64,000 nt of DNA from Gammaproteobacteria bacterium. Its GTDB lineage: Bacteria; Pseudomonadota; Gammaproteobacteria; Steroidobacterales; Steroidobacteraceae. The DNA is taken from NCBI GenBank assembly GCA_021323735.1, contig JAJPKM010000016.1, forward strand, positions 1-64,000, given 5' to 3'. Positions 27,807 through 36,173 of this stretch are shown piece after piece; within the stretch, counting starts at the first letter, position 1, and the number at the start of each line of letters is the position of its first letter. A program made the position numbers and the translations under genes. Below the pieces are notes generated by a model, which saw only the letters and a list, made by a program, of their open reading frames with translations, was not told where the DNA came from and ran no database searches.

Positions 27807-29171
27807 ATGTCCGCTACTTGGGTACTCGGAGCATGCTTGCTAGGAGCGGTGTACGTCCTGCTCAAGGGATGGCGTTTGCGCACCGTAATCTACCGGTACG
27901 ACGTAACCCGCGATCAGCAATACGATTTTTCGCGACCCGGCATGTCTCGCACGACCGAGCGGTTGCAGAACGGAAGCCTCGAAATTCCGCCAATGACTCA
28001 AACCGGCATGACTGTGTTGCTCGAATTGCGGATTCGCTCCCGTCCGCTCGGACATTGGTTCCAACCCTACCTCGAGATGGAATCGCCGCGCGGAAGGTGG
28101 CGGCAGCCGTTCGAGCGAGGCGGTTCCGGGCTGCGCTACGTCGAGCTGAGCGCGATGCTCGGCGAGGGCAAATCCACTTTGCGACTGAACGGTCACTACC
28201 TCGAGATCCCTGATCAGGCAGTCGTGCTGTACACCCTAAAACACGGGGTAGATCTCGGCCACCAAAGGATGCTGGTGATCGGCACGCATCCGGACGACGC
28301 AGAAATCGCGGCTTTCGGTGCCTATGCCGACCGCGATGCGTACGTCATCACGCTGACGGCGGGTGAAGACGGAGAACCCGGCCCGTTCGAGAAGTTCAGC
28401 GGAGCCGATATCTACCGCGAGAAGGGGCGGAATCGAGCATGGAACAGCGTTGCGGTGCCTATGTTGGGCGGAATATCGATCAATCGAACGGCTAATCTTG
28501 GCTATTTCGACGGCACACTGCAGACGATGATGGAGCGCCCGGAGACTAAGGTACGCTCGACGCAAGCCGACGTCGAATTTCTCGACGCCTTCGGCCGCTC
28601 ACAAGATCCAGCCCTTATCGCATCCCGGGACAACCGGCACGCGACCTGGGCGCAGCTGGTTGCTGATCTCGAGCACCTCGTGAAAATGACCCTGCCCGAT
28701 ATCCTCGTGGCGCCTTATCCGCGGCTCGACGCACATCCCGATCATAAGTTGTCGACGGTAGCGCTGGTGCAGGCTCTCAAGAATTTGAACCAGCGGCACG
28801 GCTCGCTCCTGCTTTACGCCAATCATTTGACCTCGAGCGATCACTATCCCTTTGGAGATGCCGGAGATCTGGTTTCTTTGCCGCCGGGCGTCGACAACAT
28901 CTATTTCGACGCTATTGTTTCCATTCCCCTGGATGCCAGGAAACAGGCTCGAAAACACATGGCGCTGGATGCGATGATTGATTTGCGCCCCGACATCCGA
29001 GTCGACTCACTCCGCAGCGTGGCAAGCGCCTTCAAGAGAGTATTGAAGCTGACCGTTACCGACGATCAAATCAACTATTTCCGCCAGGCCGTGCGTGCCA
29101 ACGAACTGTTTTTCGAAGTGCGAGTGTCCAGCCTGTATGAGCCGGGCGTGACCGAAAGAATTCTTGGCTGA
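27807..29171 (+). CDS. PIG-L family deacetylase, membrane-anchored
   Basis: A 454 aa protein. An N-terminal hydrophobic helix (about residues 4-22) anchors a beta-rich region of about 120 residues. The LmbE/PIG-L zinc deacetylase domain follows from about residue 150. The metal motif is in VIGTHPDDAEIAAFGA, and a second metal histidine is in YPRLDAHPDHKLS. The family removes N-acetyl groups from GlcNAc-type sugars. Here it would deacetylate an N-acetylhexosamine of the polysaccharide or its precursor, which fits the WecB/WecG genes nearby. An AAGG site precedes the ATG. It is convergent with a GT2 gene, 16 bases apart. Confidence 0.86.
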   Translation: MSATWVLGACLLGAVYVLLKGWRLRTVIYRYDVTRDQQYDFSRPGMSRTTERLQNGSLEIPPMTQTGMTVLLELRIRSRPLGHWFQPYLEMESPRGRWRQPFERGGSGLRYVELSAMLGEGKSTLRLNGHYLEIPDQAVVLYTLKHGVDLGHQRMLVIGTHPDDAEIAAFGAYADRDAYVITLTAGEDGEPGPFEKFSGADIYREKGRNRAWNSVAVPMLGGISINRTANLGYFDGTLQTMMERPETKVRSTQADVEFLDAFGRSQDPALIASRDNRHATWAQLVADLEHLVKMTLPDILVAPYPRLDAHPDHKLSTVALVQALKNLNQRHGSLLLYANHLTSSDHYPFGDAGDLVSLPPGVDNIYFDAIVSIPLDARKQARKHMALDAMIDLRPDIRVDSLRSVASAFKRVLKLTVTDDQINYFRQAVRANELFFEVRVSSLYEPGVTERILG

Positions 29172-29187
29172 TCTGCGCTGATCGGCT

Positions 29188-29994
29188 TCATATGAATCGC
29201 AGCACGGCACGTGCGAGAAATTTCAGGGAATAGAAATCCCACCCCCCGAAAGTTTCGCGGTAACCGGCCTGCATTCGGACGTAGCTCCGTTTCAACGCAC
29301 CCTGAAGATCTTTCTGGCTGCGCATCATCGACGGCCCGACGCGATAGAACAAGGATGGCCGATTCAGGTACCTGACACCGAATAGACGCGTGGCCCGCGC
29401 CAGAAAGTCCACATCTTCCATGATTTCCAACTCTGCCCGCAGGCCGCCCACCGCTTCCAGGCAGTGCCGCCGCACCAGCGAGGAACCTCCGATGAACAGC
29501 AAGTTCAGGAACAGGAGATTGGCCGCGAACGCCCGCGCCGAACCAAGCCTTTGCAGGCGGGATGAGCGGCGTGCGGCTCGCGCGAACATCGCCTGCTCGT
29601 CAGTCAGCGTCTTCGACGGCTCTCCGAACACCTCAATACTGCCGAACACAATGCCGATTTTCGGGAATCGGCGAAATTCTGCGAGCGCATCCGCGTACAA
29701 GCCCTCCGGCACCAGATCATCATCATCGGCAAAATGAATGATCTCACCGCGGGTCAGAGGCCAGCCCGCATTGCGCGGAATCGCTGGACGGCCGTTCGAG
29801 GGATTGGGGTTTCGCATGTACCGGACTCGAGGATCACCGATACCGGCAACCACGGTTTCGGCCGAACCGTCCGGACAGTCGTCCACCACAAGTACCTCTA
29901 TTCGAACATCGCGTTGATCGAGAATGCTCTTGATGGCGCTGACGATCGTGTGCGGGCGACGATAGGTCGCCATGATGATGGAAATGTCGATCAA
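29188..29994 (-). CDS. glycosyltransferase family 2, TTG start
   Basis: A GT-A fold glycosyltransferase of about 268 aa. The N-terminus ISIIMATYRRPHTIVSAIKS, then VLVVDDCPDG and HFADDDDLVPEG (DXD-type metal site), define family GT2. Late MEDVDFLAR supplies the ED catalytic-base region. The frame opens at a TTG at 30027, but an AGGAG about ten bases before the TTG at 29994, just ahead of the conserved core, suggests the later start. A C-terminal basic/aromatic tail may bind the membrane. Donor and acceptor are unknown. The gene reads away from the tRNA remnant at 30105. Confidence 0.85.
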   Translation of the reverse strand: MIDISIIMATYRRPHTIVSAIKSILDQRDVRIEVLVVDDCPDGSAETVVAGIGDPRVRYMRNPNPSNGRPAIPRNAGWPLTRGEIIHFADDDDLVPEGLYADALAEFRRFPKIGIVFGSIEVFGEPSKTLTDEQAMFARAARRSSRLQRLGSARAFAANLLFLNLLFIGGSSLVRRHCLEAVGGLRAELEIMEDVDFLARATRLFGVRYLNRPSLFYRVGPSMMRSQKDLQGALKRSYVRMQAGYRETFGGWDFYSLKFLARAVLRFI

Positions 29995-30104
29995 CTCGAG
30001 AGCACTCCTGCGGCGCAAATATAGCAAAAGCAGCGGGATCCCATGGCCGCTATCCGTGTCTGTTCGCTGTGCGATCCCTCGACGTATGGGTATAATTGCG
30101 GCAC

Positions 30105-30179
30105 GGGTGGTTAGCTCGGCGGTACAACACTGCTTTCGTACGGCAGGCGTGGCAGGTTAAGTCCCTGTACCGCCCGCGA
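30105..30179 (+). pseudogene. decayed copy of tRNA-Val
   Basis: This 75-base stretch aligns without gaps to tRNA-Val at 1641-1715, with 62 of 75 positions identical by my count. It keeps GGTTAGCTC, CTGCTTTC, CGGCAG and CCCTGTACCGCCC. It has lost function: the acceptor has a mismatch (GGGTGGT against ACCGCCC), the D-arm GAGC is changed to CAAC, the T-loop TTCAATCC became TTAAGTCC, and the CCA end is CGA. The loop now reads CGT rather than CAC. A consensus-like TATAAT lies eight bases upstream (30091-30096). It is probably a duplicated attachment-site or recombination relic. Confidence 0.8.
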
Positions 30180-30317
30180 TTAGAATACACAAAAATAGCA
30201 AATTCCGGCCCCTCGGCAAGCCCTGCAGGGAGAACTTTAGACGCGCGCCACAGTTACGGCCAAGACTTGGCCGGTATGCTGTCAAATGGCCCTTCTGTTT
30301 ACCATAGGTCGCATGCT

Positions 30318-31529
30318 GTGAAGATTCTGCATTTTCTTGGAATCGGCCGGTTGCCGAAGCGGCCGATGATCGATGCGACCGGCGGCACGGAGCGGTCGGC
30401 TCTGGAAATCGCCAGGATTCAAACGCGCCGCGGTCATAACGTGACCGTCGCATGCAATGCCGATGAGCACTGGGAAGGAAGCTGGGAAGGCGTGCGCATT
30501 CTGCACCTGAAACCCTACACCTGGCTGAAGAAAATCAGCTTCGGCAAGATCGCCGGATGGCATTTGCCGTTGGCAATGCTCGTTCGAACCGGTCGTTTCG
30601 ACCTGGTCCATTTTCACGAATATCTGCGCACCAGGTATTTCACCGCACAGCCCAAGGTCATGCATTTTCACAATGATCCTCTCGGGCACTTGGACGCCGC
30701 GGGATTTGCCGAGGCTGCAGCGGAATATTGGGCGAATGTCGGCAACAGTGCAGCGCAGATCGCCGTCAGCGAATTTGTCATGGGCCGTCTGAGCCTGGCA
30801 CACAGCCAAGCAGGACCGAACGCCTTGCCTGCGAACATCGTCAGAGTTCCGGGAGGAGTACAGTCGAAAGTGCTCCTGCGGGACAAGCGCAAAGGAGAAA
30901 GGCAGCGCATACGGCAGAAGCTTGGCCTGCAGGATTCGGATGTCCTGTTCCTGTTTGCCGGAGCGATCAGACCGGAAAAGGGGGTCGATTATCTGGCCCG
31001 GGCTTTTGCCAAGCTGTCCGAAGAGGATCCCAACGCGCGCCTCGCCATTGCCGGCGGCAGCAGCCTGTGGGTTGAAGAAGGATGGCTGCAGGGGAAGGCG
31101 TTGGAGTCCACGGAACAACAGGTACGCGACACTCTTGCGCAGGCCATGGCACGCAAGCGCGCCTTCGTTCTCGGCCTGATCCCTCCCGGTGAAATCGATG
31201 CGTACTACGCGGCGGCCGACATCTTCGTCTTGCCCTCCATGTTTCAAGAGACCTTCGGCTTGGTTCTTCTCGAGGCCTTCTCCGCGGGCACTCCCGTGAT
31301 CGCATTCAAGTCCGGCGGCATCCCTGAACTCGTTCAAGATCGAATCAATGGACTCATCGTTGCTCAGGGCGACGAAGAAGGTCTCTACCGCAGCATGCGG
31401 GAATTGATGCTCGACCGACCGCTGCGAGAGCGTCTTGCCGCGGCCGCAGAGAGCGTTCCACCCAGGTATTCCTGGGAGAGTACGGTCGACCGGCTCGATG
31501 CCGTCTACCAGGGTGTTTTGAACCGATGA
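30318..31529 (+). CDS. glycosyltransferase family 4
   Basis: A GT-B glycosyltransferase of about 403 aa. The N-terminus VKILHFLGIGRLPKRPMID with TGGTERSALEIARI is the acceptor domain. The C-terminal donor domain has FAGAIRPEKGVDYLARAF and PSMFQETFGLVLLEAF followed by SAGTPVIAFKSGGIPELV, the classic GT4 E-x7-E signature. The open frame reaches back into the tRNA-Val remnant, so an internal start is needed. GTG at 30318 directly precedes the conserved core and is chosen; ATG at 30276 is the alternative. The next gene starts four bases after its stop, so this GT and the acyltransferase form a pair. Confidence 0.87.
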   Translation: MKILHFLGIGRLPKRPMIDATGGTERSALEIARIQTRRGHNVTVACNADEHWEGSWEGVRILHLKPYTWLKKISFGKIAGWHLPLAMLVRTGRFDLVHFHEYLRTRYFTAQPKVMHFHNDPLGHLDAAGFAEAAAEYWANVGNSAAQIAVSEFVMGRLSLAHSQAGPNALPANIVRVPGGVQSKVLLRDKRKGERQRIRQKLGLQDSDVLFLFAGAIRPEKGVDYLARAFAKLSEEDPNARLAIAGGSSLWVEEGWLQGKALESTEQQVRDTLAQAMARKRAFVLGLIPPGEIDAYYAAADIFVLPSMFQETFGLVLLEAFSAGTPVIAFKSGGIPELVQDRINGLIVAQGDEEGLYRSMRELMLDRPLRERLAAAAESVPPRYSWESTVDRLDAVYQGVLNR

Positions 31530-31533
31530 ACGC

Positions 31534-32820
31534 ATGAGCGCCTCGCCAGGGAGACATCCAGTGCTCGATCAAGTGCGAGAGCCGGCCGTGGCGCCAAGTT
31601 CCGCGGCCGATGCGAAAGGCGATGAGCGGCGCATCCCCTACTTGGATACTTTGCGGGGACTGGCGTCCGTTCAAGTGCTGTTATCGCACGCGATGCTGGC
31701 GTTCTTTATCGGCACGTTCTTTGCGGCGCCCTCCTCCGGGACGCTGGCGGGCTATCTCGCCGCTACCCCATTGTTTTTCTTGCTCGACGGCGCCTCGGCA
31801 GTCTGCATTTTCTTCGTTCTCAGCGGCTATGTCCTGACGCCCGTGTTCACCCATTCACGAGCCACCAACGGCGCGCTCATCTGCAGCCGGTTTCTGCGGC
31901 TGGCCATTCCGGCCATTGCAGGCTGTGCGCTCTCGGCATTCCTGTTTCAAATCTTCGGGGGCGACAACCAGGCTGCCGGCACGCTCGCGAATTCGTGGTG
32001 GCTCTCGGAAAATTGGCGGCCGCCGACGAGTCTCTGGATCTTCCAGGATGCCATCGTCAACGGTGTCCTCCTAGGCTTCCGGGATTCATCCATCGTTCAG
32101 TGGCTCGGATTTCCCGCCGCCTCGTTGGCGCCGATGCCGGAATCCTATGTCGCGCCCTTATGGACCCTATCGATCGAGTTTTACGGATCGCTGCTCGTGC
32201 TGCTCCTGGCGAGGGTCAGATCGCGGACGCTGCTCATTTTAGCGACTCTCGTCCTCTGCCGTTCATACCTGTTCTGCTTCGTCGCCGGCCACATCGCGGC
32301 GCGCTTTGAGCTTGGCGGGAAGCGCTTGTTGGTATCCTGGCCGCTGGCAGCACTGGCCGCGACGCTGGGTCTCGGTGTGTGCCTCATCAGCCATTTCAGA
32401 AGTCCGCATGCGCTGGTATACGTCTGCTCGGTGTCGCTGCAGTTTCTCGCCCCCTGCCCACTGGCCAAACCGGATTACCTGATGCGCGTATATGGGGCGA
32501 CGCTGCTCACACTCGGGATCATGCAATGCGCGCCGCTCCGGACATTTCTGCAGCATAGGTGGCTCAGCGCTCTGGGCCGATTGTCGTTTCCGATATATCT
32601 GACCCATTGGCCCATCATTTTCGGACTTGGCAGCTTCTCACTGGTCATGCTGGCGCCCTGGGCGGGCGCGCCGCAGGCCCGGCTGCTCGCGATGATCATC
32701 AGTATTGTGGCGACGATTGTCGCCGCCCGCTGCTTCGAGCCCATCGACCAGGCGGCGCTGCGCGTCGCTCGATCGGCGCGAAAGCCAGCCATCACCCCGC
32801 GCGCGGATCCCGATCAATAG
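31534..32820 (+). CDS. acyltransferase 3 family membrane protein (second)
   Basis: A 428 aa polytopic membrane acyltransferase. The family opening is IPYLDTLRGLASVQVLLSHA (about residue 35) with the conserved histidine at the end of the first helix. It is followed by FFVLSGYVLTPVF and PLWTLSIEFYGSLLVLL, the second family signature. About ten hydrophobic segments follow, and a cytoplasmic N-terminal extension of about 33 residues precedes them. It is unlike the first acyltransferase (18374), so the polymer may carry two different O-acyl modifications. It starts four bases after the GT4 gene and converges on wecB with three bases between stops. Confidence 0.87.
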   Translation: MSASPGRHPVLDQVREPAVAPSSAADAKGDERRIPYLDTLRGLASVQVLLSHAMLAFFIGTFFAAPSSGTLAGYLAATPLFFLLDGASAVCIFFVLSGYVLTPVFTHSRATNGALICSRFLRLAIPAIAGCALSAFLFQIFGGDNQAAGTLANSWWLSENWRPPTSLWIFQDAIVNGVLLGFRDSSIVQWLGFPAASLAPMPESYVAPLWTLSIEFYGSLLVLLLARVRSRTLLILATLVLCRSYLFCFVAGHIAARFELGGKRLLVSWPLAALAATLGLGVCLISHFRSPHALVYVCSVSLQFLAPCPLAKPDYLMRVYGATLLTLGIMQCAPLRTFLQHRWLSALGRLSFPIYLTHWPIIFGLGSFSLVMLAPWAGAPQARLLAMIISIVATIVAARCFEPIDQAALRVARSARKPAITPRADPDQ

Positions 32821-32823
32821 GCC

Positions 32824-33975
32824 TTATTGCAGCCCGAAATAACGTTCAATCCGCGCCACGATTCGCTCCGCTGCGTGTCCATCCCCATAGGGATTGACCG
32901 CATTGGCCATCGCCTCATAGGCCGACGAATCGTCGAGCAGCCCGATCGCATTCTGTACGATGCTCGCTTCTCCCGCGCCCACCAACCGCGCCGTGCCCGC
33001 TTCAACGCCCTCCGGGCGTTCCGTCGTTTCACGCATCACCAACACCGGTTTGCCGAGCGAAGGAGCTTCCTCCTGCACACCTCCGGAGTCCGTGAGAACC
33101 AGGGTGCAGCGCTGCATCAATGCGACGAAATTGCGATAGCCCTGCGGCGGAATCAGGACGATATTCGGGACGTCACTGATCAAACGCCTCACGGGTTGCT
33201 GCACATTGGGGTTCAGATGCACCGGATAGATGAATCGATACTTCGGATACCGCAGCGCAAGCGTGCGGATGGCACGGCAGATCTGTTCGAATCCATCGCC
33301 AAAATTCTCCCGGCGATGGCCGGTGATGAGGACGTAAGGCCGCGCGGACCAGTCCGGTCCGATCACTGCGGACAGCGAGGTCTCGATCGAAGCGCCGATG
33401 TCGGGTTCCTTCTGGCGGGAAAGCTCCATGAACAATGCATCGACCACGGTGTTGCCCGTCACCTCGATCGTCTCTTCGGAGACGCCTTCCCGCAATAACG
33501 CAGACTGAGCGGATCGCGTGGGCGCGAAATGCAGCGATACCATCTGTGAAGCCAAGCGGCGATTGAGCTCTTCCGGAAAGGGCGCAAGGATGCTGCCGGT
33601 GCGCAGCCCCGCCTCGACGTGTCCGATCGGGATGCGCCGATAGAAGCAAGCCAGGGCGGAGACGAGAACCGTAGTGGTATCGCCCTGCACCAGCGCCAGA
33701 TCGGGATGCCCCCTTTCGAGCCATCCATCGATCCCCTGCATCAGCCTGGCGGTAAGTCCGGCAAGCGTCTGATTGGGCACCATCGTGTCGAGGTCGACGT
33801 CGACCGAAAACCCGAATTCATTCGCGACCTGATGAAACATCTCCCGGTGCTGCCCGGTGCAAACCACTCGACATCGCAATCGATCACGACGCTTCAGCGC
33901 CGCGACAACCGGAGCCATCTTGATGGCTTCCGGACGCGTTCCCATGATCACATCGACGGTTTTGGGTTCTCCCAT
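32824..33975 (-). CDS. wecB: UDP-N-acetylglucosamine 2-epimerase (non-hydrolysing)
   Basis: Converts UDP-GlcNAc to UDP-ManNAc in the cytoplasm, supplying ManNAc-type sugars for surface polysaccharides. The 383 aa product from the chosen ATG fits the usual 370-380. Family marks: VDVIMGTRPEAIKMAPVV, CTGQHREMF, VQGDTTTVL, GHVEAGLRTG and the late TDSGGVQEEAPSLGKPVLV with RETTERPEGVEAGT. The frame opens 66 codons earlier but that part is a shadow of the next gene. It is downstream of a WecG-type gene and a GT2 gene on the minus strand. WecB plus WecG suggests a ManNAc-containing unit; no ManNAc dehydrogenase (WecC) is present in the window. Confidence 0.95.
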   Translation of the reverse strand: MGEPKTVDVIMGTRPEAIKMAPVVAALKRRDRLRCRVVCTGQHREMFHQVANEFGFSVDVDLDTMVPNQTLAGLTARLMQGIDGWLERGHPDLALVQGDTTTVLVSALACFYRRIPIGHVEAGLRTGSILAPFPEELNRRLASQMVSLHFAPTRSAQSALLREGVSEETIEVTGNTVVDALFMELSRQKEPDIGASIETSLSAVIGPDWSARPYVLITGHRRENFGDGFEQICRAIRTLALRYPKYRFIYPVHLNPNVQQPVRRLISDVPNIVLIPPQGYRNFVALMQRCTLVLTDSGGVQEEAPSLGKPVLVMRETTERPEGVEAGTARLVGAGEASIVQNAIGLLDDSSAYEAMANAVNPYGDGHAAERIVARIERYFGLQ

Positions 33976-34003
33976 GTAAGCCCGCGTCTTGGTCAACGCT
34001 ATG

Positions 34004-34768
34004 TCACGAGACCCGCGGGCCCATGCGGCGCCGGACGATATAGCGCGCCGCCTGCCATAAGAAGTCGGTGTTCGTACGCAGGTAGCGTCGCCACATCTTC
34101 CTAGGTTCCATCGCCAGCCGCCACCACCATTCCATGCCGATGGACTGGAGCCAGCGAGGCGCACGGCGCACATATCCTGTCAGTACGTCAAACGTGCCGC
34201 CGACGCCGACAATCACGGGAACCCCAAGCCTCTCGCGGTGGCGTTCGCACCAGGCCTCCTTGAAGGGACTGGGCATGCCCACGAACAGCATATCCGGCGC
34301 AAGACGCGCGATCTCGGCCACGATATCCTCATGGTCGGATGGCTTGAAGTATCCGTCACGAAATCCGACCACCCTCAGACCTGGATGAGCGCGGCCGCAG
34401 TACTCCACGAGCTTCTGAATGACTTTCGGCTTGGCACCTAGAAAATAAACGCTCAGTCCTCGTGATGCGCCTTCGGCCAGAAGTCTCACCGTGAGATCCA
34501 CGCCGGCCACGCGTTCAGGCAGAGGAACGCCGGCAAGTTTCGAGACCCAGACCACCGGCACTCCGTCCGCGACGATCAGGTCTCCGCCGCGGCATGCCGC
34601 GCGCAATTCTGCATCGCTCCTCATCATGCACAGCAGCGCCGCATTCAACGTGATGACGGTGTGAGGGACTCTGGGGCCGGAGCACCAGGCCATACACTGA
34701 TCGACCGTCCCCTGCATTCCGATACGATCGAAGGGACTGTCAAGAAGCTCTATTCGACTCAGTCTCAT
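34004..34768 (-). CDS. WecG/TagA/CpsF family glycosyltransferase (GT26)
   Basis: About 254 aa from the chosen ATG. The family core includes TLNAALLCMMRSDAELRAA, IVADGVPVVWVSKL, VYFLGAKPKVIQKLVEYC and DMLFVGMPSPFKEAW, then GVGGTFDVLTGYVRRAPRW. GT26 enzymes add ManNAc or ManNAcA (and in some clades glucose) to undecaprenyl-diphosphate-linked GlcNAc. This suits the wecB gene 28 bases downstream. The frame extends 34 codons upstream, but the ATG at 34768 overlaps the TGA of the preceding GT2 gene by four bases (ATGA), the pattern of a coupled start. It forms the unit GT2-GT26-wecB. Confidence 0.92.
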   Translation of the reverse strand: MRLSRIELLDSPFDRIGMQGTVDQCMAWCSGPRVPHTVITLNAALLCMMRSDAELRAACRGGDLIVADGVPVVWVSKLAGVPLPERVAGVDLTVRLLAEGASRGLSVYFLGAKPKVIQKLVEYCGRAHPGLRVVGFRDGYFKPSDHEDIVAEIARLAPDMLFVGMPSPFKEAWCERHRERLGVPVIVGVGGTFDVLTGYVRRAPRWLQSIGMEWWWRLAMEPRKMWRRYLRTNTDFLWQAARYIVRRRMGPRVS

Positions 34769-35721
34769 GACTTGTGTCCTTCGACCTGCGGTGATGTCCT
34801 GGAACGCCAGACCACTTCCTGGGCGGCATCGAATTTTCGGGTGGCCGCGCGCTTTCCGAGCCGCAGGCACGCGTACTGATAGCTGCGCAGAAACTTACGG
34901 AATTTGAGATCGTCGTAGCGCACCGCTCCGCGCAATGCGCTCAAAAGGTATCCCCACAGCATGGCAATGCTGCCGATCAAGATCGGATGCTTGGCGAATC
35001 GAAATATGGCGCTGGCCAGGAAGTAAGCGGGTGCGGTCCCCATGAAGTACTGCCCGTAGCCGGAACGAACTCGCCCCGTCCAGATGCCCTTTTGGCTTGA
35101 TCCCATGGGGCGCAGATGAATGAATCTCAGGGCCTCGTCATCCACGCTCTCGGCGATCCAGCCAAGCATGCGGCACCGATGGCAATCGATGCCATCCCAC
35201 ATCACCTGGCGTACGAATCCTCCTATCTCATGGAAGCATTGAACCCGGTAGAACTTGGTCATTCCCACCGACATCTCGTCACCGCAAACCTCGGGAACCA
35301 GTTCACCGGTGCGGGCGGCCACGAAGTAGGGTTTCCCGGATGTTGTGCCAAGCCGAGGATTCGCTTCCATGCGCTCCATCAGCAGTTCGAAATAGCGCGG
35401 CGGCAGATCGAGGTCGAGGTCGAGCTTGCAGACGTAGCCGAATTCATCGACTGAGACCGTTTCCAAGCCTGCATAAAAGGCCTCGATCACCCCGGGCCCC
35501 ACGCTCCGGCGACCGCGGTTCGCTCGGCGCACGACCTGCAGATACGGCATGCGGGAACGGTAGCTTTCCAGGATCGCGGTGGTATCGTCGGTAGACCCAT
35601 CATCGACGACGACCCATAGCGCCGGCGGGATGCTCTGCGCCATGACACTATCGAGCGTGCGACGCATGTACTCTGCCTCGTCGCGACAGGGCGAAATCAC
35701 TACGTACCTGCGGTTTGACAC
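34765..35721 (-). CDS. glycosyltransferase family 2
   Basis: A 318 aa GT-A glycosyltransferase. The opening VVISPCRDEAEYMRRTLDSV, then VVVDDGSTDDT and CKLDLDLDLPPRYFELL (metal-binding acidic run), are GT2 marks. A central EIGGFVRQVMWDGIDCHRC is typical of a GT2 subgroup found in EPS loci. A late hydrophobic stretch (HPILIGSIAMLWGYLLSAL, about residue 245) suggests membrane association. The start is GTG with an AAGG upstream. It is the first gene of the GT2-GT26-wecB unit and is divergent from the export genes. Confidence 0.87.
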   Translation of the reverse strand: MSNRRYVVISPCRDEAEYMRRTLDSVMAQSIPPALWVVVDDGSTDDTTAILESYRSRMPYLQVVRRANRGRRSVGPGVIEAFYAGLETVSVDEFGYVCKLDLDLDLPPRYFELLMERMEANPRLGTTSGKPYFVAARTGELVPEVCGDEMSVGMTKFYRVQCFHEIGGFVRQVMWDGIDCHRCRMLGWIAESVDDEALRFIHLRPMGSSQKGIWTGRVRSGYGQYFMGTAPAYFLASAIFRFAKHPILIGSIAMLWGYLLSALRGAVRYDDLKFRKFLRSYQYACLRLGKRAATRKFDAAQEVVWRSRTSPQVEGHKS

Positions 35722-36173
35722 TCAGACTCTACCTTAGTAGCTCGCCGCATCGAGCGGCCCTTTTTGATTCGAGATAGCTGACAGAACACCGGGCGCGTCA
35801 AATGCAGTCAGAGACATATTTTCCGGCAGACGATAGCAGAATTCGATGTGGGACAGGTGGCGTCACGTCATTTCCGTGCACTGTTTATCACTACATTTTT
35901 GCTACAGCTGTCAGGTTCCGGTCCCCAGATGCAGAGCGCGGCGCGTGCTGACTATGCCGCTGGGAGGGGGACCCACCCGCTTGCCGAAGGTCGTTTGGAC
36001 TTAATGATCCCGGCCTAGTGACGCCTATCGCGGTAGTTTCAACGATTGCAGTAATTTCAACGCTTGACCGGAAGAATCGATACTCTCCCACGCGATTGAA
36101 ATAGTACTATAGGATTGGTGTTTTGCCCGGTTGGGCAGCGGTTAAGATTCCCAGGTTTTTCGGAGGTTTAGGC
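35722..36173. other. non-coding promoter/leader region of the export operon
   Basis: 450 bases between the GT2 gene (minus) and the Wza-like gene (plus). No gene is supported. It contains two direct repeats, TTTCAACGATTG (36037-36048) and TTTCAACGCTTG (36055-36066), spaced 18 bases, and an ops-like octamer just before them. A likely promoter lies near 36095-36120, where GATTGAAATAGTACTATAGG is markedly AT-richer than the rest. Confidence 0.5.
36029..36039 (+). promoter_or_regulatory. ops/JUMPstart-like element
   Basis: CGCGGTAGTTT matches the ops core GGCGGTAG at seven of eight positions and lies about 135 bases before the export gene. In enteric bacteria ops recruits RfaH to long surface-polysaccharide operons. 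The full JUMPstart context is missing, and whether the site is inside the transcript is unknown. Confidence 0.25.

Noticed and set aside
1716-30104. Integrase, transposase or insertion sequence expected for an island between the two tRNA-Val copies
   Set aside because: No such gene or terminal inverted repeat was found; the island idea rests only on the tRNA copies and gene content.
30096-30317. N-terminal extension of the GT4 gene into the tRNA-Val remnant
   Set aside because: The residues translate tRNA-derived sequence and have no counterpart in GT4 proteins; a later start directly precedes the conserved core.
30282-31535. 417-codon minus-strand frame
   Set aside because: Antisense to the GT4 gene with clear GT4 motifs on the plus strand.
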